64,000 nt of DNA from Marinifilum sp965230805 (GTDB lineage: Bacteria > Bacteroidota > Bacteroidia > Bacteroidales > Marinifilaceae): positions 248,001 to 312,000 of the forward strand of contig NZ_OZ246019.1 in NCBI RefSeq assembly GCF_965230805.1, read 5' to 3'. Every line of letters begins with the position of its first letter. Position 1 is the stretch's first letter. Positions 9,254 to 17,258 of the stretch are shown in pieces. The position numbers were made by a program, and so were the translations under genes. The notes under the pieces are model-generated. The model searched no databases and had not been told where the DNA came from. It saw only the letters and a program-made list of their open reading frames with translations.

Positions 9254-10423
9254 TTAATACTCCGGAAGTAAAAACGAAACACTAACGCCCCCTTCTTCCA
9301 AATTCTCAACATCTACTTTTGCCTTGTGCAAGTCCATCACTAGTTTTACCACAACCAAACCAGGTGTAAATCGTTTAAAATCATCTGTGCGCTCGTTTTT
9401 TTCTAAATCGAAGAATCGGAAAGTATAGTTTACCTCACCTTCGGCAAAGTGAGTCCCTGCATCCTTAACAAAAACTTTTATTTTTTGTCCCATTAATTCA
9501 GCACCTACATAAACTTCGGAGCGAGATGGTGTATTGGCTATTGCATTTTCTAAGATCTTTTCCATACAGATCTCCAGCAACCTTTCATCTCCGCGCACAA
9601 TGTAGTTTTTAGGAATATCCATTTTTAGCTTGACCTTGCGTTCTGAAAGCAAACCTCTTAGCTTATCAACACTTACCTTTACAACTTCATGAACCGGTAA
9701 ACCAACCACCTTCATTTTGTATCTATCAAACCTTAAAGCAGAAAGCAATAATGCGATATCCGAAACACCGATTAACTTTTCACATGCTTGTTTAATAAAA
9801 CGAACATATTTCAAATTTGTCTTGTTCTTGATCGAGAATTCCAACATATCTGCAAAACCAACTATTCCGTTTAAAGGTTCACGCAGTTCTGTTGACATTA
9901 ATGAAAGAAAATCATTTTTCGCATCTTCTAATTTCGACAACTGGAGATTGGCCTCTTTTAAACTCGTATTAGCTTCTTGCAATTCCATTGTGCGAGCTGC
10001 CACCTTTTCTTCCAATTGCAAATTCATGAATTTTAATGATTCATTTTTATGCTTTAATTCAAGATGAGTATTCACTCTTGCAATTAACTCTTGGGAATTA
10101 AATGGTTTGGTTACATAGTCCTGAGCACCTGTTTCGAAACCCTTAATAATGTCATCACTATCAATCTTAGCTGTTAAATAAATAACAGGTATATCTCTAG
10201 TTTTATCTTTTGATTTTAAATATTTACAAACTTCATATCCATCCATTTCGGGCATCATGATGTCCAATAATATCAAATCGAAACTATCTGCAACACAAAG
10301 CATCAAAGCATCTTTGCCGTTCATTGCATATTGAATCTCGTAAGATGGATCGGAAAGAATTGCCTTTAAAACTTTAATATTTTCAGGAATGTCATCAACG
10401 ATAAGAATACGATGTTTCTTCAT
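9254..10423 (-). CDS. Receiver-domain/histidine-kinase-like protein lacking the phospho-acceptor His
   Basis: Starting at ATG 10423 (MKKHRILIVDD), 389 residues carry an intact REC domain (VDD acidic pair, phospho-acceptor Asp in LLDIMMPEMDG, later Thr and the TKPF lysine), a coiled coil (about 128-170), a HisKA-like helix and an HATPase-like domain ending in SFLLPEY. The H-box reads STELREPLNG where the family has SHELRTPLN, so the phospho-acceptor His is Thr. The ATP-binding boxes are weak too: DAGTH instead of DxGxG and GLVVVK instead of GxGLG. It is therefore probably a pseudokinase output for the receiver. The frame extends 47 codons upstream of 10423 with a hydrophobic stretch, but MKKHRILIVDD is the usual family start. 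Confidence 0.8.
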   Translation of the reverse strand: MKKHRILIVDDIPENIKVLKAILSDPSYEIQYAMNGKDALMLCVADSFDLILLDIMMPEMDGYEVCKYLKSKDKTRDIPVIYLTAKIDSDDIIKGFETGAQDYVTKPFNSQELIARVNTHLELKHKNESLKFMNLQLEEKVAARTMELQEANTSLKEANLQLSKLEDAKNDFLSLMSTELREPLNGIVGFADMLEFSIKNKTNLKYVRFIKQACEKLIGVSDIALLLSALRFDRYKMKVVGLPVHEVVKVSVDKLRGLLSERKVKLKMDIPKNYIVRGDERLLEICMEKILENAIANTPSRSEVYVGAELMGQKIKVFVKDAGTHFAEGEVNYTFRFFDLEKNERTDDFKRFTPGLVVVKLVMDLHKAKVDVENLEEGGVSVSFLLPEY

Positions 10424-10631
10424 TGCAAAATTAGTTGTTAGAAGGGTTGTTTTGTTGTAATAATTGAATTGATTAAATAATACATAATCATTTTCGAATC
10501 TAATCAAAGCATAAATATAACATATTAAAGCCAAGATCAGATAAAAAAAAGCGAAAAAAGTCAAGAAAAATCACGCAGGCGAAGCTTGGCACGATGTCAA
10601 AGTCAAATAATCACATCATACAAGAGTAGAA

Positions 10632-10660
10632 TTAAAAAGCTGTAATAGAAAAATTACAGC
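10632..10660 (-). terminator. Putative minus-strand terminator
   Basis: Reading the minus strand, GCTGTAAT and ATTACAGC pair around a 6-base loop and the stem is followed by CTTTTTAA. It overlaps the TAA of the startless ORF fragment at 10654-10806, which suggests that a gene formerly ended here. Confidence 0.5.
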
Positions 10661-10806
10661 ATTGCAAATGACGAATCTGGAATTAGCTTGTAGGAGGATT
10701 TAACCTCGAGAGTTCTATTTATACGTTCATTCAGGCTGGAGAAATCAAATGACAGAGCTTCGACTTGCCTCTTAAACTTAAACAGAATTGGTTCAAGTTT
10801 GTTAGG
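10654..10806 (-). pseudogene. Startless 50-codon gene remnant
   Basis: A minus-strand frame opens after a TAG and reads PNKLEPILFKFKRQVEAL... to ...SYKLIPDSSFAML before TAA at 10654. It has no start codon, yet its composition is like real protein (helical, charged, no low complexity) and the stop lies inside a terminator-like hairpin. It may be the C-terminal end of a deleted gene, possibly a transposase. I cannot assign the family. Confidence 0.3.
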
Positions 10807-10983
10807 CTATTTTACTATTGATACCCTCAACTGAAAGTGAGAGCTTCAAAACCGAAGATTCAAAAACAGAGAAAAGAACAACTTTGTGTTTTAAGACAGA
10901 GGAAAGGCGCAAGAAGCGCCTCCTAATTTTTTGAATCAATCACAGCCAGAGAAATGCAAGCTGCGATTGAGATGAATGGGAAA

Positions 10984-12402
10984 TTAAAAAATTCCGTTTT
11001 TATACACCCTCAAGAAACATCCCACATTGTCTTTATACAATTCGCCTTGATCGATGGAGATGGAAAAACTAACTTCTACAGGCAAGGTTTTCTCTGGCAA
11101 ATGAAGTTCTAGAAGTGCTGAAACCTGTTCTTTCATTCCTCCTTCAAAGGGAACTGAGTATCTTCCCCAGTTTTGAGAATAAGTTAGTAAAGTGCGATAA
11201 GGAATTTTATTGAATAAATATCCATTTACTCCAAAATGATGTGCCACGATACGATTGTTAATCACGCCCAGAGTGTGTCCATTTTCATCCTCCTGAGCTG
11301 GCGCAAAAAAAGGCAGCCCCAATGTACGACCGTAATGTGTCCAGCCCGATTTGTAAATGTAGTTGTTAAAGTAATTATCCCGACCTGTGTAAAGAGCACC
11401 ATCGCTGCCAGGTATTGGTGTACCTCCTGGTGTACTACCTGACTGATAACGAGTGTAATAATTCTCGTACATGGCAGATGTAACCCAATTCTTTTCTCCT
11501 TTAAATTCGGCATACAATCCTGTTACCCCATCTGGACGATGAAAATAGGTGCCCGATTTGTCTTCGAACATGGTTTGGCGATACAACTCCCAGTTCACCT
11601 TTTCACCTTTTAGGTAAACATGAAAATCCCATCCCCCAAGATGGTTTCCATAGGCATTTTCCCATTCTCCCCAGACTTCTTCTCCTTCGGTTCCTTTACC
11701 AACAATCATACGCGTATAATTGGTGAAATCGGTAGGCAATTTTCCTACATTAGGATCGAAAGAGCTTCCTCCCCATTGTGAGTAATGCTGGAATCCCACT
11801 TCTAAATTGAACTTTCGATCTCCACCCAAGCGGATGTATACATTCTTATAATGTACTCTTGTATTGTCAACATATCGATCATCAAGCATGATGCCTTCGG
11901 AATACATTCCTTTTACTGCCAACCAATCTTCTGCAAAAGGAATTTTCCAATACCCCTGTGTACCAATTGATATTCTTGGAATGGGACGTGCATTGTTCGA
12001 TAAAAACAAGTTGCCATTGGTAGCAGAAAGCTTGCCAAATTGAATGTCCTCATAGCGCGATCCTACCGACAATAATAACTTCTTCCAGGCTAAACGCGCA
12101 TAAGCTTGAGTGAGGATTGCATCTGTTTGATCGGCAATTGATCCACTGGCGCTCCACCCAAACTCATAATCCAATTGATTGGTACCTTTGTTCATGAAAG
12201 TGCTGTACATAGATAAGTCGGTGACCAATGCATTTTCATTTGGCACTCTTCCGTTTTGATTACTCACCAACCAGAATGGTAAATTTTCTTCGCTTGACAG
12301 ATAAGATGATGCTCCAATCTGGTAGTTGATTTTCTGCCCCTTAGAAATTCCTGTCAGCGCAAGAATACTTATCAGTAAGCCTATTCTCTTCATTTTATTC
12401 AT
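10984..12402 (-). CDS. Capsule assembly Wzi family outer membrane protein
   Basis: A 472-residue protein with a signal peptide (about 1-22, ...GISKGQ) followed by a long series of amphipathic aromatic beta strands. Family-like segments include PFWLVSNQNGRVP near the N-terminus, VGSRYEDIQFGKLSATNGN, and FQHYSQWGGSSFDP. These match the Caps_assemb_Wzi family found in Bacteroidota, related to the E. coli Wzi barrel that binds capsule at the cell surface. It is transcribed as a single gene about 3 kb from the surface polysaccharide locus, so it may attach that polymer to the outer membrane; the link is inference. A TAAATTTG sequence at 12471-12478 on the minus strand could be its -7 element. Confidence 0.8.
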   Translation of the reverse strand: MNKMKRIGLLISILALTGISKGQKINYQIGASSYLSSEENLPFWLVSNQNGRVPNENALVTDLSMYSTFMNKGTNQLDYEFGWSASGSIADQTDAILTQAYARLAWKKLLLSVGSRYEDIQFGKLSATNGNLFLSNNARPIPRISIGTQGYWKIPFAEDWLAVKGMYSEGIMLDDRYVDNTRVHYKNVYIRLGGDRKFNLEVGFQHYSQWGGSSFDPNVGKLPTDFTNYTRMIVGKGTEGEEVWGEWENAYGNHLGGWDFHVYLKGEKVNWELYRQTMFEDKSGTYFHRPDGVTGLYAEFKGEKNWVTSAMYENYYTRYQSGSTPGGTPIPGSDGALYTGRDNYFNNYIYKSGWTHYGRTLGLPFFAPAQEDENGHTLGVINNRIVAHHFGVNGYLFNKIPYRTLLTYSQNWGRYSVPFEGGMKEQVSALLELHLPEKTLPVEVSFSISIDQGELYKDNVGCFLRVYKNGIF

Positions 12403-12537
12403 TTGATTTCGCTATTAACGCATTGCACATCCCTTTTCGTATAGAGATCAGACAATTTATTTTAAGTGCACAAATTTAATAGGAATTATGAATTATGAAT
12501 GATAAATGATGAGGAAAGTGGAAAAGAAGAGTTGAAG

Positions 12538-12594
12538 GGTTGTCGGTTATCGGTTGTCGGTTATCGGTTGTCGGTTGTTAGTTGTCGGTTGTCA
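12538..12594. repeat. GGTTGTCGGTTATC short tandem repeat
   Basis: Several near-copies of CGGTTATCGGTTGT follow one another. A second intergenic array lies at 14738-14813. Short pieces of the same motif occur inside manC (16165-16198) and inside the chain-length gene (31517-31549). Both intergenic copies follow an AGAGTTGAAGG/AGAGTTGAAAG lead-in. Confidence 0.75.
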
Positions 12595-13019
12595 TTATCC
12601 TTCTTCCTTTATAATTTCCACTTCTTCCTTTATACTTTATACTTCTCTCTTTCTACTTTCTACCTCTTCCTTACTACTTGTCCCCCTGTGCTCATTGAGG
12701 ATGAGCAAAAGATTTAACAGCAAATATTCCAGATTAAGATTTTTTAACACAATCATTTTAAGATTCTGCATTTTCAATTGCATATGTAATATTATTTTAT
12801 TTACCTTTGACATTGTCAACAAAATTATCGGGAAACCGATTCCACATGTAAAAGGATCTATTCCTTGATCCACTAGTTATCACTAAAGCAAATTTTTCCT
12901 GCTTGTATTATTGTATCATACCATAATAGCTTTGATATCTACATCATTGCATTTTATTGTATACTCATAAAATATGCAGACAGGTATCGTGAAATAAAAT
13001 CATCAGTTTAATGAATAAT

Positions 13020-13101
13020 AATCCGGTGGCTTATCATTTCATGGTAACTATTAACAGTTACATGTTGGAATATTTGTTGACACAAGATAAGTCTCCGGAT
13101 T
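13020..13101. repeat. Imperfect 82-bp palindromic element
   Basis: The arms AATCCGGTGGCTTATC and GATAAGTCTCCGGATT are inverted repeats with two mismatches in 16. An inner hairpin GTAACT...AGTTAC sits between them. The layout resembles a tiny non-autonomous mobile element or an RNA hairpin. No second copy was seen in the window. Confidence 0.4.
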
Positions 13102-13222
13102 AAAACTAAAACTCAGTACATGAACAAATCAATCAATTAGAATGCAATCCTAAATGGGTGAATGATGGCTTGTTTGTCAATCATCAACATCAAAAGCTGA
13201 TAAGTATAACATCACGCAAGAT

Positions 13223-13526
13223 GTGAAGGGAATTGATGCAGTCGTGTGTGAAAGGAAAAGGATTGCTGATGGAAGCAAACAAGATGGAATTGATACAAAG
13301 GCAACTGCGGACACAATCAAGGCAAGTGGGGATAAGATCGAGGCAGCTGCTGAAGATATCAAGGCAAGTGGGGGTAGAATGGAAGCAAGCTTAAACGCAA
13401 TCAAGTCTGTTGAAATAAGAAGAGAAGGCAAGTGCGGATGCCATCGAAGCTGTTGGGAATACAAGCAAGGCAAGTGCGAATAGCACAAAAGCTCTGTGAA
13501 TAGTGATGAAAAGAGCAAAAAATGAA
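13223..13526 (+). pseudogene. Decayed repeat-coding region rich in ADxIKAS-like units
   Basis: The frame from 13223 encodes repeats of about 11 residues: TADTIKASGDK, IEAAAEDIKAS, then RMEASLNAIKS. Near 13425 the pattern jumps to another frame, which continues KASADAIEAVGNTSKASANS and ends at TGA 13498. A frameshift therefore breaks one repetitive, probably coiled-coil, coding region. The parent gene is not recognised; it may belong with the unknown gene downstream. Confidence 0.4.
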
Positions 13527-13714
13527 GATTATCTTATACTATATAAAAATAAATTTTAACCCTGAGTATCCTGCTATACCGATTCGTTAATGATATTAGT
13601 ACTAAATCTGCTACACATTTAGCACTCTCATTCATCTGTCGGCATTATACCAAGTGCTATTTTCATAGTTAAAAGGTATAAAATCAGCATGTTTACTCGT
13701 AAAAACAAAGTATT

Positions 13715-14626
13715 ATGAACAAGTTTTTAGTTGCTTACCGTGAAATGAAAAGAAGATTAGAGGATTTCTATCATGAGAACCAGGTAAAAATTGATGCCAT
13801 TCCGATTTTAAAGGAAATTTTTGATGCGCTTTTGGCAGAATTTACCAAGTTCGAACAAGCCTGGGAGATCACGACCCAAGATTACTCAGGTTCTACCTTA
13901 AGTAAGAAAAATGTAAAGAATCAACTGGCAAATAAGGTATCGAATTGCAATATGCTACTGTACAATTACTGCATTAAAAATGAGCTCAGTGATGAACTTC
14001 CTAATTTTAAAGGAAGTGAGGGAATGTTATCTAAATTATCAGATGAAAAATTACTTAGCCGATGTGAATATTCTATCGGTTATTTGGAAGGACTTGGTGA
14101 GAAATTGAGCGAAACGGCTCTTACAGCTGAAGATCTGGAAGATTTAAAAACGCTTTATGCCAATTACGAAAATCTGGCTCCACGACCTAAGGTCTTACAA
14201 GGAAAGCAAAAAATTGCCCTGGAAGACTTATCTGCCAGTCGATCTGCCGGTATTAACATCATCAATGAAAGGTTGGATAAAGTTATGGAATCGATGTTTG
14301 AGGATAGCGAGCCTGAATTCTACAAGACCTATGTTGAAGCTTCGGAGATGGAAAATCCGGGATCTAGTAAGCTGGCCGTTAAAGGAAGTATTCTTGATAA
14401 AAACACCAAATTACCTGTTCCCCAAGCTCACTTGATTATCGAATCTATCGATTTTGATCATGAAGTTAAAGGCACAAAAGGAGGTTTCCGTATTAGCAAA
14501 CTGGAGCCTGGTACTTATACCCTAAAAATTGAAGCGGTCACCTACAAAACCATCACCATGGATTTGATCCATCGATATGGAGAAACGAATGAGCTGGAGA
14601 TTGAAATGGAGTCAATTAATGTTTAA
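13715..14626 (+). CDS. Hypothetical protein with C-terminal carboxypeptidase-regulatory-like domain
   Basis: A 303-residue protein. Residues 1 to about 210 are helical and of no family I recognise (no signal peptide). From about 217 a beta domain starts at KLAVKGSILDKNTKLPVPQA and continues through GGFRISKLEPGTYTLKIEA, the typical carboxypeptidase-regulatory-like (transthyretin-like) module. That module is used in Bacteroidota as a binding or spacer domain. Lack of a leader suggests a cytoplasmic location, unusual for this module. It stands alone between decayed DNA and repeats and has its own terminator at 14651. Confidence 0.7.
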   Translation: MNKFLVAYREMKRRLEDFYHENQVKIDAIPILKEIFDALLAEFTKFEQAWEITTQDYSGSTLSKKNVKNQLANKVSNCNMLLYNYCIKNELSDELPNFKGSEGMLSKLSDEKLLSRCEYSIGYLEGLGEKLSETALTAEDLEDLKTLYANYENLAPRPKVLQGKQKIALEDLSASRSAGINIINERLDKVMESMFEDSEPEFYKTYVEASEMENPGSSKLAVKGSILDKNTKLPVPQAHLIIESIDFDHEVKGTKGGFRISKLEPGTYTLKIEAVTYKTITMDLIHRYGETNELEIEMESINV

Positions 14627-14650
14627 TGATTAAGGATAAATGTTTAATGA

Positions 14651-14684
14651 AGAGGTGCAAGGGGTTGTGCCTCTTTTTCTTTTT
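14651..14684 (+). terminator. Terminator after the carboxypeptidase-regulatory-like gene
   Basis: AGAGGTGCAA pairs with TTGTGCCTCT (two G-U pairs) around a short loop and is followed by TTTTCTTTTT. Confidence 0.7.
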
Positions 14685-14737
14685 GAAAGTCCAATAGTAG
14701 AAGAGTCTGACAGTAGAAGGGTCTTGAAGAGTTGAAA

Positions 14738-14813
14738 GGTTGTTGGTTATCGGTTGTCAGTTGTCGGTTATCGGTTATCGGTTGTCGGTTGTCGGTTATG
14801 GTTGTCGGTTATC
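14738..14813. repeat. Second GGTTGTCGGTTATC tandem repeat
   Basis: This array has about ten imperfect GGTTATC/GGTTGTC units. It belongs to the same family as 12538-12594 and to the fragments inside manC and the chain-length gene. Confidence 0.75.
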
Positions 14814-15186
14814 AATTTCTACTTGATACTTGATACTAGGTACCCACTCACAATTGGATTTAACCACAGGCAGGGATTCGAATCGCTAACTGGGTAGTTC
14901 TGATCACTCAAAAGTAGGGCAAAACAAAGTTTAAGCGTTTTAAATGTATACATCACTAAAAATAAAGCTATGGCAAATCTACTTTTTTACTTTTCAAGAC
15001 TTTTCGACTCTTTGACTGTTGGAATGTTGAAATGTTGGACTGTTCCTCACGCTCACCCCTTAATCCCCTGAAAGGGAAAACCTAGGCACAAGTGGACTGT
15101 TCGAGTTCTATAGATGAATCAAACGTTTTCGACAATAAATTAAAGTTCTTTTAACACAAACTAAGAAATCTAGCAAATATTTAGGA

Positions 15187-15216
15187 TTGACAGAATAAAT
15201 TATTTTCATACATTTG
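15187..15216 (+). promoter_or_regulatory. Perfect Bacteroidota promoter of the small transcription unit
   Basis: TTG at 15187-15189, a 19-base spacer and TACATTTG at 15209-15216 match the Bacteroidota sigma factor consensus TTG-N19-TAnnTTTG exactly. Transcription should start about 15223, roughly 30 bases before the small ORF. Confidence 0.6.
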
Positions 15217-15252
15217 TTAGGCGATATAACACTACTATTACAATGTTTTAAA

Positions 15253-15390
15253 ATGGAAAAATTACCAAAGGAAATAGCAGAAGCTATAAAAAATGGAGTG
15301 GCAGACAATCAATTGATTAAAATGGCCCAGGATCTTTTAGAAAATGGTGACCAGGAAAATGCTGCCAAAGTTTTGGATTTTTGTTTTTAA
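15253..15390 (+). CDS. 45-residue small protein of unknown function
   Basis: The frame MEKLPKEIAEAIKNG... to ...AAKVLDFCF encodes a charged, helical 45-residue peptide without signal peptide or membrane helix. It is flanked by a perfect Bacteroidota promoter 37 bases upstream and a strong terminator 22 bases downstream, so a discrete short transcript is very likely. The sequence resembles a helical-hairpin mini-protein (two helices separated by NGVADN). No family is recognised. The unit could alternatively act as a small RNA. Confidence 0.6.
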   Translation: MEKLPKEIAEAIKNGVADNQLIKMAQDLLENGDQENAAKVLDFCF

Positions 15391-15412
15391 TTGCAAACTA
15401 TTATTCAAAAGT

Positions 15413-15450
15413 AAAGCCTCAAAGATTGAATCTTTGAGGCTTTGTTTTTT
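15413..15450 (+). terminator. Strong terminator of the small transcription unit
   Basis: AAAGCCTCAAAGATT pairs perfectly with AATCTTTGAGGCTTT across a one-base centre and is followed by GTTTTTT. Confidence 0.85.
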
Positions 15451-15464
15451 ACTCGTCATCTATT

Positions 15465-15521
15465 GTCATTGCGAAGGAACCTCCAATTATCTGTCATTGC
15501 GAGGAACGAAGCAATCTGTTG
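15465..15521. repeat. GTCATTGCGAGGAACGAAGCAATCT repeat
   Basis: A partial unit (GTCATTGCGAAGGAACCTCC) is followed by a full one. This is a dispersed intergenic repeat found in many bacteria. A close relative lies inside the ugd coding sequence at 29611-29640. Confidence 0.7.
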
Positions 15522-15606
15522 ATCGTTGTAGTGTCTTTTCTTTTAACGCACTACTGCGATTGGAAAGATCACTAAGCTTCGCTCGTGATGAGAGACCTTT
15601 TTTAGC

Positions 15607-16773
15607 TTAGCTGTTCATAACCGCTGCACGGAATTCCTTAATGCGTTGTTCTTCCTCTTTTTTACAGATCAACAGTACATCATTGTCTTCTACAACAATA
15701 TAGTCCTGTAAACCTTGAATCACCACATTCTTATCTTTAGGCATATTTACAATGCAATTGTCTGCTTCGAACAAGTGAACTTGCTCACCAACAACTGTAT
15801 TTCCCTGCTCGCATCTTTCACGTTTTTCCCAAAGTGATCCCCAGGTACCTAAATCAGACCAGCCAAAATCCGCTGGCTGAACAAAAATGTTATCTGCCTT
15901 TTCCATTACGGCATAATCAATGGAAATATTGGTACAGGTTGGGAACATTTCATCAATAAATGCTTGCTCCTTTTCTGTATTGTAAAACTCCTCGCCTTTT
16001 TGAAAAATGGCAGCAACCTCAGGTACGTAGCTTTCAAATGCTGAAAGAATGCTTTTCAATGACCACAAGAAGATACCGGAATTCCAGTAATAATTGCCAG
16101 CTGCAAGATACTCTTTGGCAGTTTGTAAGTTTGGTTTTTCTTTGAAAGCGGCAACGTTTAATGGGTTCTCAGTTATCGGTTGTCGGTTATCTGTTTGCTC
16201 TTCATTTGGCATGGTTTCATAAGACTCGCCTTCCGATCCAATATTTGAATTTTTACTATTTACTGATAAGTGATTACTGATTACTGAATCTGCCTGAATA
16301 TAACCGTATCCCGTCTCAGAACGATGTGGCTGGATTCCCAAAGTTAGTAAAGCATCATTATTAGCCGTGAATTCCAATCCATTTTCAATGATTCGAATAA
16401 ATTCTGCCTCATTGGTAATCAAATGATCAGATGGCGCAACAACAATATTGGCATCAGGATTTAAGCCTTTGATTTTATAGGCTGCATAGGCAATACAAGG
16501 TGCAGTGTTACGCATGCAAGGTTCCAACAAAATGTTACTTTCCAACAATTCAGGACATTGCTCAGCGACCAATTGTTTGTATTTTGCCGAGGTTACAATT
16601 AAGATGTTCTCAGCTGGTGATACGGTTTTAAAGCGATCTACAGTCTGCTGTAGCAAACTTTTGCCAATTCCTAAAACATCTAAAAACTGTTTTGGTTTTT
16701 CTTCGGTACTCATGGGCCAGAATCGAGATCCTACTCCCCCAGCCATGATGATGATGTAGTTATTCTCTTGCAT
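15607..16773 (-). CDS. manC: Mannose-1-phosphate guanylyltransferase
   Basis: A 388-residue nucleotidyltransferase that makes GDP-mannose from mannose-1-phosphate and GTP. The N-terminal MAGGVGSRFWPMSTEEKPKQ motif, RNTAPCIAYAA, APSDHL, NYYWNSGIFLW and DFGWSDLGTWGSLW are all diagnostic. It lacks the C-terminal isomerase domain of the bifunctional enzyme. Between GYGYIQAD and the AAFKEKPNL strand lies an insert of about 44 residues (about 161-204) that the family does not have. It is encoded by dispersed repeats (TGATTACTGATTACTGAAT and GGTTATC types) kept in frame. It is the last gene of the polysaccharide operon and abuts gmhB. No phosphomannomutase is present in the window. Confidence 0.93.
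   Translation of the reverse strand: MQENNYIIIMAGGVGSRFWPMSTEEKPKQFLDVLGIGKSLLQQTVDRFKTVSPAENILIVTSAKYKQLVAEQCPELLESNILLEPCMRNTAPCIAYAAYKIKGLNPDANIVVAPSDHLITNEAEFIRIIENGLEFTANNDALLTLGIQPHRSETGYGYIQADSVISNHLSVNSKNSNIGSEGESYETMPNEEQTDNRQPITENPLNVAAFKEKPNLQTAKEYLAAGNYYWNSGIFLWSLKSILSAFESYVPEVAAIFQKGEEFYNTEKEQAFIDEMFPTCTNISIDYAVMEKADNIFVQPADFGWSDLGTWGSLWEKRERCEQGNTVVGEQVHLFEADNCIVNMPKDKNVVIQGLQDYIVVEDNDVLLICKKEEEQRIKEFRAAVMNS
16165..16292 (-). repeat. Repeat-derived in-frame insert within manC
   Basis: The manC segment between two conserved core strands contains CAGTTATCGGTTGTCGGTTA (16170-16189), a member of the GGTTGTC family, and AGTGATTACTGATTACTGAA (16269-16288), another repeat type. Together they encode a polar loop including TDNRQPITEN. 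The reading frame is preserved. Confidence 0.65.
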
Positions 16774-17258
16774 TACACAATATCATTTATAATATAATTA
16801 AAGTCGCCATTAAATAAATAACAGTTATTAACTCTAATTCCAGCATTTATCCCAGATTCAATATCGCTTATTTTATCACCAATTAATATCGAATTTTCTA
16901 TATCTATATCAAATTCTGATTTAGCTTCTAATATCATGCCTGGGTTTGGTTTTCGACATTTACAATCACCTGTATAATCTGGATGGTGGGGACAGTGATA
17001 TACTTTTGCAATGTTAACTCCTTCTCTTCCAAATTCCCCTAACATCCAATTTGTTAACGAATTAAAATCATTAACGCTATAATACTTTCTAGCAATACCA
17101 GCTTGGTTGGTTATAATTATAATGATATAATCCCTTTCTAGAAATAGCTTACAAAAATCAAATATGCCAGGAATGAAATCAAAATCCTCTATTCGGTGTA
17201 CATAGTTATATTCTTTATTAATAACACCATCTCGATCTAAAAACAAGGCTCTTTTCAT
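16773..17258 (-). CDS. gmhB: D-glycero-D-manno-heptose-1,7-bisphosphate 7-phosphatase
   Basis: A 161-residue HAD-superfamily phosphatase of the HisB-N/GmhB type. The nucleophile motif FLDRDGVIN (residues 6-14), the ITNQAGIAR motif II, the zinc-binding CPHHPDYTGDCKCRKP loop and the IGDKISDIESG motif IV are present. It removes the C7 phosphate to give heptose-1-phosphate. It lies between manC and hddC, overlapping hddC by 4 bases, in a complete GDP-heptose set (gmhA, hddA, gmhB, hddC). It is slightly shorter at the C-terminus than E. coli GmhB. Confidence 0.9.
   Translation of the reverse strand: MKRALFLDRDGVINKEYNYVHRIEDFDFIPGIFDFCKLFLERDYIIIIITNQAGIARKYYSVNDFNSLTNWMLGEFGREGVNIAKVYHCPHHPDYTGDCKCRKPNPGMILEAKSEFDIDIENSILIGDKISDIESGINAGIRVNNCYLFNGDFNYIINDIV

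Larger units (their letters stand above)
10424..10983. other. Gene-poor stretch with hairpins and a startless ORF fragment
   Basis: This 560-base spacer contains no complete gene. It holds a minus-strand startless ORF (10654-10806), a GCTGTAAT/ATTACAGC hairpin (10639-10660) followed on the minus strand by a T run, and an AGGCGC/GCGCCT hairpin (10905-10921). The hairpins may terminate transcription coming from the Wzi-family gene. Confidence 0.5.
12403..13222. other. Gene-poor, repeat-rich spacer
   Basis: No convincing gene is present. The first part holds the GGTTGTC/GGTTATC repeat (12538-12594) and a pyrimidine-rich CTTCTTCC/TACTTTAT tract (12598-12680). An imperfect palindromic element lies at 13020-13101. 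The short frames on both strands are low-complexity or repeat-derived. Confidence 0.55.
14627..15186. other. Spacer with terminator and dispersed repeats
   Basis: After the terminator the spacer carries the AGAGTC repeat tract (14689-14735), the GGTTGTC array (14738-14813), and a stretch around 15000-15100 with ACTGTTGGAATGTTGAAATG and CCCCTGAAAGGGAA-type repeats. No gene is seen until the small transcription unit whose promoter starts at 15187. Confidence 0.5.

Noticed and set aside
10424..10564. N-terminal membrane helix on the receiver/kinase protein
   Set aside because: The frame is open but MKKHRILIVDD at 10423 is the normal receiver start and the upstream codons look like AT-rich leader.
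11236..11513. ORFs on both strands inside the Wzi-family gene
   Set aside because: They are shadows of the real frame, with Cys/Trp/His-rich composition and no family match.
12637..12873. 78-residue minus-strand ORF
   Set aside because: Low-complexity Leu/Asn/Ile composition over a repeat tract, with no flanking signals.
12538..14813. CRISPR-like direct repeats at 12538 and 14738
   Set aside because: The units are 7-14 bases and directly adjacent, typical of a dispersed simple repeat.
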